The notes: generated by a model from the sequence alone, not told the origin. A stretch of 64,000 nucleotides of DNA from Enterobacter huaxiensis (GCF_003594935.2 NZ_CP043342.1:2232001-2296000); one strand, 5' to 3'; shown: positions 24,138-33,516, counted from the stretch's first letter. Program-made: numbers and translations.

Positions 24138-24734
24138 GTGATTAAAGCACGTGACTCAATCAGAACGATTCGCCTTTACGGAGTCCTCGGGGCTACCTTT
24201 GGTCGTGAATTCAAACTATATGTTTCTTCTCCAAAAGAAGCAGTTCGAGCCCTATGTGTCATCCTTCCCGGCTTTGAACGTTTCCTGAATACCAGTAAGC
24301 AACGGGGCCTGACTTACGCGGTTTTCAGCGGTAAGCGTAACCTGAACAATGATGAACTCGTCATGGATCAGAGCTCGGCTGATATTCGCATAGCGCCAGT
24401 TATCGTTGGGAGTAAGCGAGGAGGTATCTTCCAAACCATCCTCGGTGTTGCACTTGTTGCTGCTGCAATCTGGATGCCTGGAGTAGGTATCACCGCGAGT
24501 AACATTATGTTCCAGATCGGAGGGGCAATGGCCTTGGGCGGCATTGTGCAGATGCTCTCGCCGCAGACAACCGGACTCGCCAGCAAGCAATCGGCGGACA
24601 ACAAGGCCAGTTATGCCTTTGGTGGAGTCACAAATACGACAGCCCAGGGGAATTCGGTACCGCTCCTGTATGGTCGCCGGCGAATCGGTGGCGCGATTAT
24701 TTCTGCCGGGATTTATGTTGAAGATCAGCAATAA
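24138..24734 (+). CDS. I: Tail assembly protein I
   Basis: A 199-residue lambda gpI homologue: IKARDSIRTIRLYGVLGATF near the start, a Gly/Ala-rich hydrophobic centre (VALVAAAIWMPGVGITAS), and the terminal VPLLYGRRRIGGAIISAGIY. It helps assemble the tail tip with J, K and L. GTG 24138 is preferred because it gives the usual short N-terminus behind GGGAG; the upstream ATG at 24111 is inside a terminator stem. The start is moderately certain. Confidence 0.82.
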   Translation: MIKARDSIRTIRLYGVLGATFGREFKLYVSSPKEAVRALCVILPGFERFLNTSKQRGLTYAVFSGKRNLNNDELVMDQSSADIRIAPVIVGSKRGGIFQTILGVALVAAAIWMPGVGITASNIMFQIGGAMALGGIVQMLSPQTTGLASKQSADNKASYAFGGVTNTTAQGNSVPLLYGRRRIGGAIISAGIYVEDQQ

Positions 24735-24752
24735 ATAAATACCTTCTTTCAG

Positions 24753-24775
24753 GCCACCTTCGGGTGGCTTTTTTT
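24753..24775 (+). terminator. Intrinsic terminator between I and J
   Basis: GCCACC-TTCG-GGTGGC with a UUCG tetraloop and seven T. It would cut J expression unless antiterminated. Confidence 0.85.
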
Positions 24776-24786
24776 ATGGGTGCAAT

Positions 24787-27700
24787 ATGGCAACTGCAAT
24801 CGCTATAAAAGGCCGCAAGGGCGGCAGCTCCAGTTCCCGAACCCCTACCGAACAGCCTGACGATCTGCAATCTGTAGCGAAGGCTAAAATACTGGTTGCG
24901 CTTGGGGAAGGGGAGTTTGCAGGGCAGCTAACCGGCAAAGATATCTACCTGGACGGAACGGCTCTGGAGAATGCTGACGGCTCCCAAAACTTCAGCGGTG
25001 TGACGTGGGAGTTTCGGCCAGGAACTCAGGCACAAAAATACATTCAAGGGATCCCGGGTACCGAAAACGAAATCAGCGTGGGAACTGAGGTATCGAGCGC
25101 TACAGCGTGGACGCGCACGTTTACCAATACGCAGCTTTCAGCGGTTCGCCTGCGTATGAAATGGCCTTCGCTTTTCAAGCAGGAGGACGACGGCGATCTG
25201 GTAGGTTACTCGGTTAATTATGCGATTGACCTGCAGATGGACGGCGGTACATGGCAGACGGTACTCAATACCAGCGTGACCGGCAAAACGACTTCTGGTT
25301 ACGAGCGCAGCCACCGTATTGATTTACCTCAGGCTGGCAGCACCTGGACAATCCGACTACGTAAGATTACGTCTGATGCCAACAGCGCGAAGATCGGCGA
25401 CACGATGATGCTGCAGAGCTTCACCGAGGTAATTGACGCCAAATTACGCTATCCAAACACAGCGCTGCTTTATATCGAATTCGATTCCAGCCAGTTTAAC
25501 GGCTCTATCCCGCAGATCTCCTGCGAGCCCCGCGGCCGAGTTATCCGCGTACCGGATACTTACGACCCCGAAACCCGCACTTATAGCGGTACGTGGGCTG
25601 GGACATTTAAATGGGCCTGGACCGATAACCCTGCATGGATTTTCTACGACCTGGTGGTCAGCGACCGTTTCGGACTTGGGGATCGTCTTACAACGGCCAA
25701 CATAGATAAATGGACGCTCTACCAGGTTGCACAGTATTGCGATCAACTGGTACCGGATGGCAAAGGCGGAAGTGGTACCGAACCACGTTATACCTGCAAC
25801 GTATACATTCAGGAACGCAACGACGCTTATACGGTCCTGCGTGATTTTGCTGCTATCTTCCGCGGGATGACCTACTGGGGCGACGACCAGATTGTAGCGC
25901 TGGCGGACATGCCGAGAGATGTTGATTTTACATACACTCATGCGAACGTTATTGATGGCCGATTTACCTATTCCAGCAGTACTACAAAGAACCGTTACAC
26001 CAATGCGCTGGTGTCCTGGTCGGATCCTGATAACGCCTATTCTGATGCGATGGAGCCTGTTTTTGAGCAGGCACTTGTTGCGCGTTATGGGTTTAATCAA
26101 CTTGAGATAACTGCGATCGGTTGTACCCGTCAGTCGGAAGCGAATCGGAAAGGGCGATGGGGGATCCTCACCAACAATAAAGATCGCATTGTTACTTTCA
26201 ATGTAGGGGAAGATGGCAACATTCCACAGCCCGGCTATGTAATCGCTGTAGCGGACCGAAATCTCTCCGGGCGCGACTTGGGCGGCCGTATCTCTGCGGT
26301 GAATGGTCGCGTGCTGACCCTGGACAGGGCTCCGGATGCTTCGGCAGCCGACAGGATGATTGTCAATCTTCCATCGGGTGTTTCACAGTCTCGCACCATT
26401 CAGTCGATAACGGGCAATAAAGTGACCGTTACGACCGCTTACAGCGAAACGCCTGTGGCTGAGGCCGTATGGGTCATTGAGTCTGATGAACTCTACGCAC
26501 AGCAGTATCGCGTTATTACGGTAACTGATAATAATGACGGCACGTTCACAATCGTCGGTGCAAATCACGAACCGGATAAATTCGATCGCATTGATACCGG
26601 AGCCATCATTGACCAGCGGCCGGTGAGCGTGATCCCGCCGGGCAACCAGTCGCCACCTGCGAACATCGTGATCAGCTCGTTTTCAGTGGTGCAGCAAAAT
26701 ATCAGCGTCGAAACGATGCGCGTGAGCTGGGACCAGGCGCAGAACGCTATAGCCTATGAGGCTCAATGGCGGCGTAACGACGGGAACTGGGTAAACGTGC
26801 CACGCAGCTCTACCACGTCATTCGACGTCCCCGGGATTTATGCAGGGCGCTACCTGGTGCGCGTGCGCGCAATCAATGCCGCAGAAATCTCGTCCGGCTG
26901 GGGCTATTCAGAAGAGAAAACACTGACGGGGAAAGTGGGCAACCCACCGAAGCCGGTTGGCTTCATCGCTTCTGAAAACGTGGTATTCGGTATCGAGCTG
27001 AACTGGGGATTCCCGGCTAATACCGACGACACGCTTAAGACGGAAATTCAGTACAGCCTGACCGGTACCGAGGACGATGCGATGCTGCTGGCCGATGTGC
27101 CTTATCCGCAGCGCAAATATCAGCAGATGGGCCTTAAGGCTGGGCAGATTTTCTGGTACCGCGCGCAGCTGGTGGACCGCAGCGGCAACGAATCAGGGTA
27201 CGCAGAATGGGTGCGAGGACAGGCCAGCATCGATGTTTCCGACATCACAGATGTGATCCTGGAGGAAATTAAAGACTCCGATACGTTCAAAGACCTGATC
27301 GAGAACGCGGTAGACAGCAATGAAAAAATTGCTGGCATGGCTGACGACATCAAACAGGCCAACGATGAACTTGAGCTGCAGGCGCTGGCCATCAAAGAAA
27401 ATGCTGACGGGCTGGCCCAGGCCGAAGTTAAGATTGATGAAATTTCTGTCTCTATGGACGGCATGACGGGCGGGGTGAAAAACTCAGCCATTGCCATTAT
27501 CCAGAACGGGCTGGCGCAGGTGGCTACGCGTAAAAGGCTATCCGCAACGGTCGCCGGTAACAGTGCGCAGCTGGATCGTATTGATGAGGTAATCGTTAAC
27601 GAGAAGGAGGCAACGGCGCGCTCGCTGCTGAGCCTGCAGACGGACGTCAACGGCAACAAGGCATCCATCAACAGCCTGAATCAGACGTTCTCCGACTATC

Positions 27701-28641
27701 AGCAGGCTACGGCCACGCAGATAAACGGCATAACGGCGACGGTGAACGGGCATACCTCAGCCATTACAACTAACGCTCAGGCGATAGCGAACGTAAATGG
27801 CGACCTGAGCGCGATGTACAACATCAAGGTTGGCGTCTCCAGCAACGGGCAGTATTACGCCGCGGGGATGGGGATCGGCGTTGAGAATACGCCATCCGGG
27901 ATGCAGTCGCAGGTTATCTTCCTGGCTGACCGTTTCGCGGTGACTCACCAGGCCGGAGCGACCGTTACGCTTCCGTTCGTTATTCAGAACGGGCAAACGA
28001 TAATCCGGGACACGGTCATTGGTGATGGGACAATCAGCAACCTAAAAATAGGCAGCTACATCCAGTCGACAACCTGGGACGGGACAGGGAACGTTGGCTG
28101 GCATATCAACAAATCCGGTTATGCAACATTCAATAATGTGACCATCCGTGGAACTGTGTATGCAACCAATGGGAGTTTTACCGGAGAGATAAATGCAACG
28201 AGTGGAAAATTCAAAGGCACGGTTGAGGCAACAAGTTTCATTGGCGACGTAGCTAACGGTTATGTATTTGCAGATACAGAAATGACTGCGGGAAACACCG
28301 ATACAAAAAGGTCGTTCAGATATACTGACAGCACTACAGGCTCCCTGGACAAACAAGTACTCGTTATGTGTATGATTGATTCATACCGCCCAGCAACAGC
28401 AGGCACTGCGAGAGTAACGGTCACTATCGCAGGTGCATCTAAACAGTTTGTCGTTCAGTTAAGTAATCAAGGGGTTTCTGCATACAGCACTACAGATTGC
28501 TCAGCCATTATATTTTCTGTAAGAACATCAGCCAGAGTAGTTGATTGCTCTATTGTTGCGAGGGCTGAAGGTGGTGGTGTATCAATTAAATCGCCTGCGA
28601 TGTTGATTATGCGAGGCACCGGTTCGTTTACACAGTTGTAA
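24787..28641 (+). CDS. J: Central tail-tip / host-specificity protein J
   Basis: A 1284-residue lambda gpJ homologue. The N-terminal part (EQPDDLQSVAKAKILVALGE, then AGQLTGKDIYLDGTALEN) forms the hub. Residues about 640-860 contain fibronectin-III-like repeats (VETMRVSWDQAQNAIAYEAQ; IELNWGFPANTDDTLKTEIQ). A long coiled coil (residues 850-1000) precedes a beta-rich C-terminal receptor region (from about 1075). The C-terminal domain decides which outer-membrane protein is bound; here the last 170 residues (GYVFADTEMTAGNTDTKRSF onward) look unlike lambda J. It may contact a host porin, but the receptor is unknown. Confidence 0.9.
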   Translation: MATAIAIKGRKGGSSSSRTPTEQPDDLQSVAKAKILVALGEGEFAGQLTGKDIYLDGTALENADGSQNFSGVTWEFRPGTQAQKYIQGIPGTENEISVGTEVSSATAWTRTFTNTQLSAVRLRMKWPSLFKQEDDGDLVGYSVNYAIDLQMDGGTWQTVLNTSVTGKTTSGYERSHRIDLPQAGSTWTIRLRKITSDANSAKIGDTMMLQSFTEVIDAKLRYPNTALLYIEFDSSQFNGSIPQISCEPRGRVIRVPDTYDPETRTYSGTWAGTFKWAWTDNPAWIFYDLVVSDRFGLGDRLTTANIDKWTLYQVAQYCDQLVPDGKGGSGTEPRYTCNVYIQERNDAYTVLRDFAAIFRGMTYWGDDQIVALADMPRDVDFTYTHANVIDGRFTYSSSTTKNRYTNALVSWSDPDNAYSDAMEPVFEQALVARYGFNQLEITAIGCTRQSEANRKGRWGILTNNKDRIVTFNVGEDGNIPQPGYVIAVADRNLSGRDLGGRISAVNGRVLTLDRAPDASAADRMIVNLPSGVSQSRTIQSITGNKVTVTTAYSETPVAEAVWVIESDELYAQQYRVITVTDNNDGTFTIVGANHEPDKFDRIDTGAIIDQRPVSVIPPGNQSPPANIVISSFSVVQQNISVETMRVSWDQAQNAIAYEAQWRRNDGNWVNVPRSSTTSFDVPGIYAGRYLVRVRAINAAEISSGWGYSEEKTLTGKVGNPPKPVGFIASENVVFGIELNWGFPANTDDTLKTEIQYSLTGTEDDAMLLADVPYPQRKYQQMGLKAGQIFWYRAQLVDRSGNESGYAEWVRGQASIDVSDITDVILEEIKDSDTFKDLIENAVDSNEKIAGMADDIKQANDELELQALAIKENADGLAQAEVKIDEISVSMDGMTGGVKNSAIAIIQNGLAQVATRKRLSATVAGNSAQLDRIDEVIVNEKEATARSLLSLQTDVNGNKASINSLNQTFSDYQQATATQINGITATVNGHTSAITTNAQAIANVNGDLSAMYNIKVGVSSNGQYYAAGMGIGVENTPSGMQSQVIFLADRFAVTHQAGATVTLPFVIQNGQTIIRDTVIGDGTISNLKIGSYIQSTTWDGTGNVGWHINKSGYATFNNVTIRGTVYATNGSFTGEINATSGKFKGTVEATSFIGDVANGYVFADTEMTAGNTDTKRSFRYTDSTTGSLDKQVLVMCMIDSYRPATAGTARVTVTIAGASKQFVVQLSNQGVSAYSTTDCSAIIFSVRTSARVVDCSIVARAEGGGVSIKSPAMLIMRGTGSFTQL

Positions 28642-28667
28642 TTACAATAATCAATTTATTGTTCTCA

Positions 28668-28692
28668 AACCCGCTATTTGGCGGGTTTTTTA
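28668..28692 (+). terminator. Intrinsic terminator after J
   Basis: AACCCGC and GCGGGTT pair around TATTTG, followed by a T tract. Confidence 0.85.
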
Positions 28693-28707
28693 TTGTCTGG
28701 AGAAAAT

Positions 28708-30186
28708 ATGCTTTATAACACTGGAACCATAGCCATTAACGGAAACACCGCCACCGGCACCGGCACAAACTGGACAGCACCCGCCAGCCAGGTTCGCGCT
28801 GGCCAGACGATTATCGTGATGTCTAACCCGGTGCAGCTGTTCCAGATTTCATCTGTGAACAGCGCCACGTCAATGACGGTTACGCCTGCAGCTTCCCCTG
28901 CGCTCAGCGGCCAGAAGTATGGAATTCTTGTATCGGACATTATCTCAGTCGACGGCCTGGCGCAGGCCATGTCGCAGCTCATCAAAGAGTATGACGAGAA
29001 CATTGGCGCGTGGGAGACGTTCGCCACCACCTCTGCAAACCAGAGCATCACAGTTACCATCAATGGAACCTCTGTAACGATCCCCGGCATCGGTAAACTG
29101 GCACAGAAAGGGAGTAACGGTGCGCTGGCTGTTGCTGACGGAGGAACCGGAGCAGCTAAGGCAGAAGACGCTCGCACAAACCTCGGTTTGGGAAACAGCG
29201 ATAATGTTGCCTTCAGTAATTTGAATCTTACGCGAGATAACGATTCTTCAGCTTCAGGAATTTTAACGACAACATCGAAGGACAACAGCGGGTCAATCAA
29301 AAACTATGCCCGCTTCTATGCTGAAAGGCGCGCAGACGGTATCGACTACCTGACGCTACACATCAACGGAGCCAATAACACTTTAAATCGCTACCTCTCT
29401 CTTCGCGCTAATGACGGGGCTATCATCGCCTCAGGCGCAGCACTTGGGACTGGTTTTGATTCTCAGATCGGGAACGTTGCACAATGTATGAACGAGCGAA
29501 GATTAAATGGCGGTACAGCTGCGTTTCGCACTTTAAATTCAGACCTCGTTATTGGCGGGCAGACCTTCCAGTATGGTGCCTCTCTTTACTTCCGCGCGGG
29601 CGATACAGCTTCAACGTTGTGGGTAGATTACAGAACCGGTAATGCGATGATCTCCGCAGGTAATGATTCCAGCATTTCTGCAGGCACAGCTCAATACAAC
29701 AATCTTTGGGGAACAAAAAACACTACAGTCGATGCCAACGGTTTCATTAAGCGAGCATCTCCCATTGTGAAAGTATTTTCTGACGGCTGTAGTGAGGTTA
29801 ACGACGAATCAGAAGGATGTACTGTTCTACGTATTGCACCAGGGCAATACCTGATTGAGGGGTGCTGTGGTCTAAATTCTGACGCTATCTGGGGCGGTAT
29901 TGATGGGGGATTCGAGATACCAACCGACCGAAATAAACAGCCGCTCATCTGGCTGGATTATGAGGTCCATGCTGACGGTTCGGTGTTGGTGAAAACCTAT
30001 CACCGCACACACCCGGAAGCGCCGGCGTTCGCCAGGAACGAACGGGACGGCTTGAGTAATGGCGATCCGGTCGATATTCCTCACGATCAGTTTGTGTCTG
30101 TGCGCGTTGAGATGCCTGTTAACTCTCCTTACAACCTTAAACAGCAGCAACAGGAAACGTTGCCACTTCCAACTGATGGGGATTAA
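28708..30186 (+). CDS. Phase-variable side tail fibre, expressed configuration
   Basis: A 492-residue fibre. The constant N-terminus (to about residue 160) includes MLYNTGTIAINGNTATGTGT and ADGGTGAAKAEDARTNLGLG, a short phage-fibre repeat. The present variable part ends with a C-terminal domain common in enterobacterial prophage fibres (GGIDGGFEIPTDRNKQPLIW; DGSVLVKTYHRTHPEAPAFA). The switch point lies in the codons for NLGLG, exactly on a gix-like site. Inversion would replace the last two thirds with the S74-type cassette lying opposite. ATG 28708 follows GGAGAAAAT. Confidence 0.85.
   Translation: MLYNTGTIAINGNTATGTGTNWTAPASQVRAGQTIIVMSNPVQLFQISSVNSATSMTVTPAASPALSGQKYGILVSDIISVDGLAQAMSQLIKEYDENIGAWETFATTSANQSITVTINGTSVTIPGIGKLAQKGSNGALAVADGGTGAAKAEDARTNLGLGNSDNVAFSNLNLTRDNDSSASGILTTTSKDNSGSIKNYARFYAERRADGIDYLTLHINGANNTLNRYLSLRANDGAIIASGAALGTGFDSQIGNVAQCMNERRLNGGTAAFRTLNSDLVIGGQTFQYGASLYFRAGDTASTLWVDYRTGNAMISAGNDSSISAGTAQYNNLWGTKNTTVDANGFIKRASPIVKVFSDGCSEVNDESEGCTVLRIAPGQYLIEGCCGLNSDAIWGGIDGGFEIPTDRNKQPLIWLDYEVHADGSVLVKTYHRTHPEAPAFARNERDGLSNGDPVDIPHDQFVSVRVEMPVNSPYNLKQQQQETLPLPTDGD
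29178..29189 (+). repeat. Gix-like inversion site, left
   Basis: AAACCTCGGTTT is identical, as reverse complement, to the AAACC-GA-GGTTT core of gix sites used by Gin. It is in frame as AAC CTC GGT TTG in the fibre gene. Confidence 0.8.
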
Positions 30187-31018
30187 GCCTATCCTTTCCC
30201 ACGAGATACTTTAAGGTCTTCTTCAAGCCTACTCACCCGTTCGGCCAGCTCCTTAATCGCTTCCACATACAGTGCGCTTATTGCGCTGTAGTCCACGGTT
30301 TTGAGATCGTTAATCTCTTCTCCGGTCGGTGTAGTGCCGGTCCCGCCAGAACTTACAGCAACGGGCAACACCTTTTCCAAATCCTGAGCGATGATGCCTG
30401 CGCTCTGCAGCGATTCCGATTCAGTCAGTTGGATGCCGAACGTATAACCCGTCAGGGAGCAAATCTTCTCCAGAGCGTTACTGACGGGTTCTTTGTCGAA
30501 TTTCACACGCTCATCTGAGGTCTGATTCATCGTGACGCAGGTGAACTTACCATCAGCCCCAAATGCAAACGAGTAACCGTTAGAGCCGCCATTATCATTG
30601 TTGTCAGGACGGATCTGAATAATTCCTGTTTGACTGGAGTAAATAACCCCCCTGGATGCACCTCCGGTACCATAGAACCATAGGTGGGCATTTTGATTGT
30701 CAGCTGAAGCTAAAACAGCAATTTTAGTTTTGCACTCCATGTCAGAAGTGGTCGCAATCTTTGCAGAAGCGCTAATGCTGTTCTGACAGGTAATAGGGTT
30801 ACGAAATTCGAAGCTATCGCCAATGAAAACGTATTTTCCGGCGTAGAATGTGAAGTCTCCTTTCCCTATCGCACCATTAGAATTGCCGCCGCACAGAATG
30901 CGCGCGTCATAGTCGTTAGTGCCAAGAAAATGAAAATCAACAAAGCTTGCCGAAGAGGGTTTTTTGGCTCCAACTTCGAGGCTTCCGAAGTTGGCTGTGT
31001 TGGTATCTCCCAAACCGA
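29183..31018. mobile_element. Invertible DNA segment switching the tail-fibre 3' end
   Basis: The segment runs between the central dinucleotides of two inverted gix-like sites (TC at 29183-29184, GA at 31017-31018) and holds the two alternative fibre 3' ends tail to tail, with stops three bases apart. A Gin/Pin-type invertase gene lies immediately outside. After inversion the constant part would read AAC CTC GGT TTG GGA GAT ACC in frame into the S74 cassette. Inversion is inferred from this geometry; both orientations in one culture have not been seen here. Confidence 0.85.
30189..31013 (-). CDS. Silent alternative tail-fibre 3' cassette with S74 chaperone domain
   Basis: A 274-codon frame without its own start: upstream of TTG GGA it reads TAA AAC GTC GGT. 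Its first codons match the fibre switch point (NVGLGD against NLGLGN). The body is a beta-rich receptor part. It ends with an intramolecular chaperone of the peptidase S74 type: MNQTSDERVKFDKEPVSNAL, AGIIAQDLEKVLP and VDYSAISALYVEAIKELAER. Such domains trimerise the fibre and are then autocleaved. It becomes expressed only when the segment is inverted. The last residues form a coiled coil. Confidence 0.82.
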   Translation of the reverse strand: MGDTNTANFGSLEVGAKKPSSASFVDFHFLGTNDYDARILCGGNSNGAIGKGDFTFYAGKYVFIGDSFEFRNPITCQNSISASAKIATTSDMECKTKIAVLASADNQNAHLWFYGTGGASRGVIYSSQTGIIQIRPDNNDNGGSNGYSFAFGADGKFTCVTMNQTSDERVKFDKEPVSNALEKICSLTGYTFGIQLTESESLQSAGIIAQDLEKVLPVAVSSGGTGTTPTGEEINDLKTVDYSAISALYVEAIKELAERVSRLEEDLKVSRGKG

Positions 31019-31023
31019 CGTTT
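31012..31023 (-). repeat. Gix-like inversion site, right
   Basis: AAACCGACGTTT on the plus strand has the GA core, and its left arm CCCAAACC matches the left site (GGTTTGGG) in inverted orientation. One arm differs by one base from the gix core. Confidence 0.72.
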
Positions 31024-31086
31024 TATAGATTGCCCTGAGGCTACCTGGCCGATAACTTCACCTGATTTTTTTGCAGAAATTATTGG

Positions 31087-31653
31087 ATGAAAAATATGCA
31101 AATTGGCTATGTAAGGGTGTCAACAAATGACCAAAATACAGATCTGCAGCGACAAGCGCTCGAACGCGCAGGATGTGAACAAATTTTCGAAGAAAAAATG
31201 AGCGGAACGGTGGCGAACCGTCCGGCCCTCAAAAAGCTTCTGAAAACCCTGAATGAGGGCGATACGCTGGTGGTGTGGAAGCTTGATCGCCTCGGGAGAA
31301 GCATGCGTAATCTGGTGCTGCTTGTGGACGAACTCCGGCAGCGCGGTATCCACTTTAAGAGCCTCACGGACAGTATCGATACATCCAGCCCGATGGGGCG
31401 CTTCATCTTTCATATCATGTCAGCTCTGGCAGAAATGGAGAGGGAGTTGATTGTGGAGCGCACCCGGGCAGGTCTGGCTGCAGCTCGTGAGAAGGGACGA
31501 ATAGGTGGAAGGCGTCCGAAACTTACCGAGGAGCAATGGGCACAGGCAGGCCGACTGATTGCGAACGGCATGGACAGGAAGGAGATAGCGATAATTTATG
31601 ACGTTGCCGTATGCACGCTTTATAAAAAATTTCCCGCTTCAAAGTCGGCTTAA
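31087..31653 (+). CDS. Gin/Pin/Hin-type serine DNA invertase
   Basis: A 188-residue serine recombinase: IGYVRVSTNDQNTDLQRQAL with the nucleophile Ser of YVRVS, then TLVVWKLDRLGRSMRNLVLL, DSIDTSSPMGRF, EMERELIVERTRAGL, and a C-terminal helix-turn-helix (LIANGMDRKEIAIIYDVAVC). It is close to Gin of Mu and PinR of Rac. These enzymes invert DNA between gix-type sites with Fis bound to an enhancer usually inside the invertase gene. ATG 31096 (MQIGYVRVS) is as likely as ATG 31087. It lies 64 bases outside the right site. Confidence 0.92.
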   Translation: MKNMQIGYVRVSTNDQNTDLQRQALERAGCEQIFEEKMSGTVANRPALKKLLKTLNEGDTLVVWKLDRLGRSMRNLVLLVDELRQRGIHFKSLTDSIDTSSPMGRFIFHIMSALAEMERELIVERTRAGLAAAREKGRIGGRRPKLTEEQWAQAGRLIANGMDRKEIAIIYDVAVCTLYKKFPASKSA

Positions 31654-31790
31654 TTTTGCTCACATAGAATTGCGGCCATAAAATTTACAAAACTCATAAT
31701 TCGAAGCGACGTAGAAACTTAGAAACGAAACGGCGAAGCTTTAATCAGTCATGGCAGACCCTCTGTCTTGCGTGCATACTCAAATGAAAC

Positions 31791-31810
31791 TACTGTATAT
31801 AAAAACAGTG
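31791..31810 (+). promoter_or_regulatory. LexA (SOS) box of the umuDC operon
   Basis: TACTGTATATAAAAACAGTG contains CTG-N10-CAG and lies 16 bases before the umuD ATG, as in chromosomal and plasmid umuDC or imp operons. Confidence 0.88.
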
Positions 31811-31825
31811 TTCGAGGTGTGTCGT

Positions 31826-32245
31826 ATGGAGTTTATCAGGCCTGCAGAACTGCGAGAAATTATTGCTCCCCCGCTTTTCAGTGACTTAGTGCAGTGTGGT
31901 TTCCCTAGCCCCGCAGCTGATTACGTTGAACAGCGCATTGATCTCAATGAGTTACTTGTCGCTCACCCGAGTTCGACATATTTCGTCAAAGCCGCGGGTG
32001 ATTCTATGATCGAAGCCGGTATCAGCGACGGTGATCTGCTGGTGGTAGACAGCTCCAGGACTGCTGTGCACGGTGACATTGTCATCGCAGCGGTGGAAGG
32101 GGAGTTCACTGTTAAACGCCTGCAGTTGCGCCCGACCGTGCAACTCAATCCAATGAACAGCGCCTACAGTCCGATCATTGTTGGCAGCGAAGACACGCTG
32201 GACGTTTTCGGCGTCGTGACTTTCATCGTTAAATCGGCGAGCTGA
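31826..32245 (+). CDS. umuD: UmuD-like DNA polymerase V accessory protein
   Basis: A 139-residue LexA-family autoprotease with every key residue at E. coli numbering: cleavage site Cys24-Gly25 (VQCGFPSPA), Ser60 ([10 protein letters not shown]) and Lys97 (EFTVKRLQL). RecA filaments would trigger self-cleavage to UmuD', which with UmuC forms translesion polymerase V. The start ATG 31826 follows GAGGTG and lies just after the LexA box; upstream codons of the longer frame overlap the operator. It is two bases from umuC. Confidence 0.92.
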   Translation: MEFIRPAELREIIAPPLFSDLVQCGFPSPAADYVEQRIDLNELLVAHPSSTYFVKAAGDSMIEAGISDGDLLVVDSSRTAVHGDIVIAAVEGEFTVKRLQLRPTVQLNPMNSAYSPIIVGSEDTLDVFGVVTFIVKSAS

Positions 32246-32247
32246 AC

Positions 32248-33516
32248 GTGTTCGCGCTCTGTGATGTGAACTCGTTCTACGCATCATGCGAGACTGTATT
32301 CAGGCCGGACCTGAGAGGGCGGCCGGTAGTCGTTCTCTCGAATAATGATGGCTGCGTAATCGCTCGCAGCGCCGAGGCCAAGGCGGCTGGAATTACCATG
32401 GGAGAGCCGTTCTTTAAGCAGAGAGAACTGTTCCGACGAGCTGGCGTTGTCTGCTTCAGCAGTAACTACGAGCTGTATGCTGATATGTCGAACCGGGTAA
32501 TGACGACGCTAGAGGAAATGAGCCCCCGCGTCGAAATTTACAGTATCGATGAAGCTTTTTGTGATCTTACTGGAGTGCGAAACTGCCGGGACCTGACCGA
32601 GTTCGGCAAGGAGATCCGCGCTACGGTTCTGAAGCGTACGCACCTCACCGTTGGCGTTGGCATTGCCCAGACAAAAACACTCGCTAAACTCGCCAACCAC
32701 GCCGCAAAGAAATGGCAGCGGCAGACTGGCGGAGTAGTTGATTTATCGAATATCGATCGCCAGCGCCGACTCCTTGCCCTAGTACCCGTAGAGGACGTTT
32801 GGGGCGTTGGCCGTCGCATAAGTAAGAAGCTTAACGCCATGGGCATTAAAACGGCTCTGGACCTCTCAGAACAAAGCACATGGATTATCCGTAAACACTT
32901 TAACGTGGTACTCGAGCGAACGGTCCGGGAGTTGCGCGGCGAGCCTTGTCTTGATCTGGAGGAGTTTGCGCCAGCAAAGCAGGAAATCGTCTGCAGTCGG
33001 TCATTCGGCGAACGCGTCACGGACTATGAGCAGATGCGCCAGGCTATTTGCAGCTATGCGGCCCGTGGCGCTGAAAAACTACGTGGTGAGCACCAGTATT
33101 GTCGTTTTATCTCGGCGTTCGTGAAGACGTCACCTTTTGCCCTGAATGAGCCATATTACGGCAACAGTGCGTCAATCAAACTTCTCACCCCCACTCAGGA
33201 TTCCCGCGACATCATTAACGCCGCGGTAAAGTGCCTGGACAAAATCTGGAATGACGGACACCGATACCAGAAAGCTGGCATTATGCTTGGCGATTTCTTT
33301 AGTCAGGGCGTGGCCCAGCTCAACTTGTTTGACGAGAGCGCTCCGCGGGCAGGTAGTGAAAAACTAATGTATGCGCTGGATCATCTGAACGCTAAAGACG
33401 GAAAGGGAACCCTCTTCTTTGCCGGGCAGGGCATACAGCAGCAGTGGCAGATGAAACGGGATATGTTATCTCCACGATATACTACGAGGTATTCAGACCT
33501 AATAAAAGTTAGATGA
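32248..33516 (+). CDS. umuC: UmuC-like DNA polymerase V catalytic subunit
   Basis: A full-length 422-residue Y-family polymerase. The palm has ALCDVNSFYASCE (first catalytic Asp) and YSIDEAFCDL (second acidic pair). GVGIAQTKTLAKLAN, a helix-hairpin-helix (VWGVGRRISKKL) and a C-terminal beta-clamp motif QLNLFD follow. It starts at GTG 32248. It copies damaged DNA with mutations, and carriage by a prophage gives the host an extra SOS mutagenesis system. No defect was seen. Confidence 0.92.
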   Translation: MFALCDVNSFYASCETVFRPDLRGRPVVVLSNNDGCVIARSAEAKAAGITMGEPFFKQRELFRRAGVVCFSSNYELYADMSNRVMTTLEEMSPRVEIYSIDEAFCDLTGVRNCRDLTEFGKEIRATVLKRTHLTVGVGIAQTKTLAKLANHAAKKWQRQTGGVVDLSNIDRQRRLLALVPVEDVWGVGRRISKKLNAMGIKTALDLSEQSTWIIRKHFNVVLERTVRELRGEPCLDLEEFAPAKQEIVCSRSFGERVTDYEQMRQAICSYAARGAEKLRGEHQYCRFISAFVKTSPFALNEPYYGNSASIKLLTPTQDSRDIINAAVKCLDKIWNDGHRYQKAGIMLGDFFSQGVAQLNLFDESAPRAGSEKLMYALDHLNAKDGKGTLFFAGQGIQQQWQMKRDMLSPRYTTRYSDLIKVR

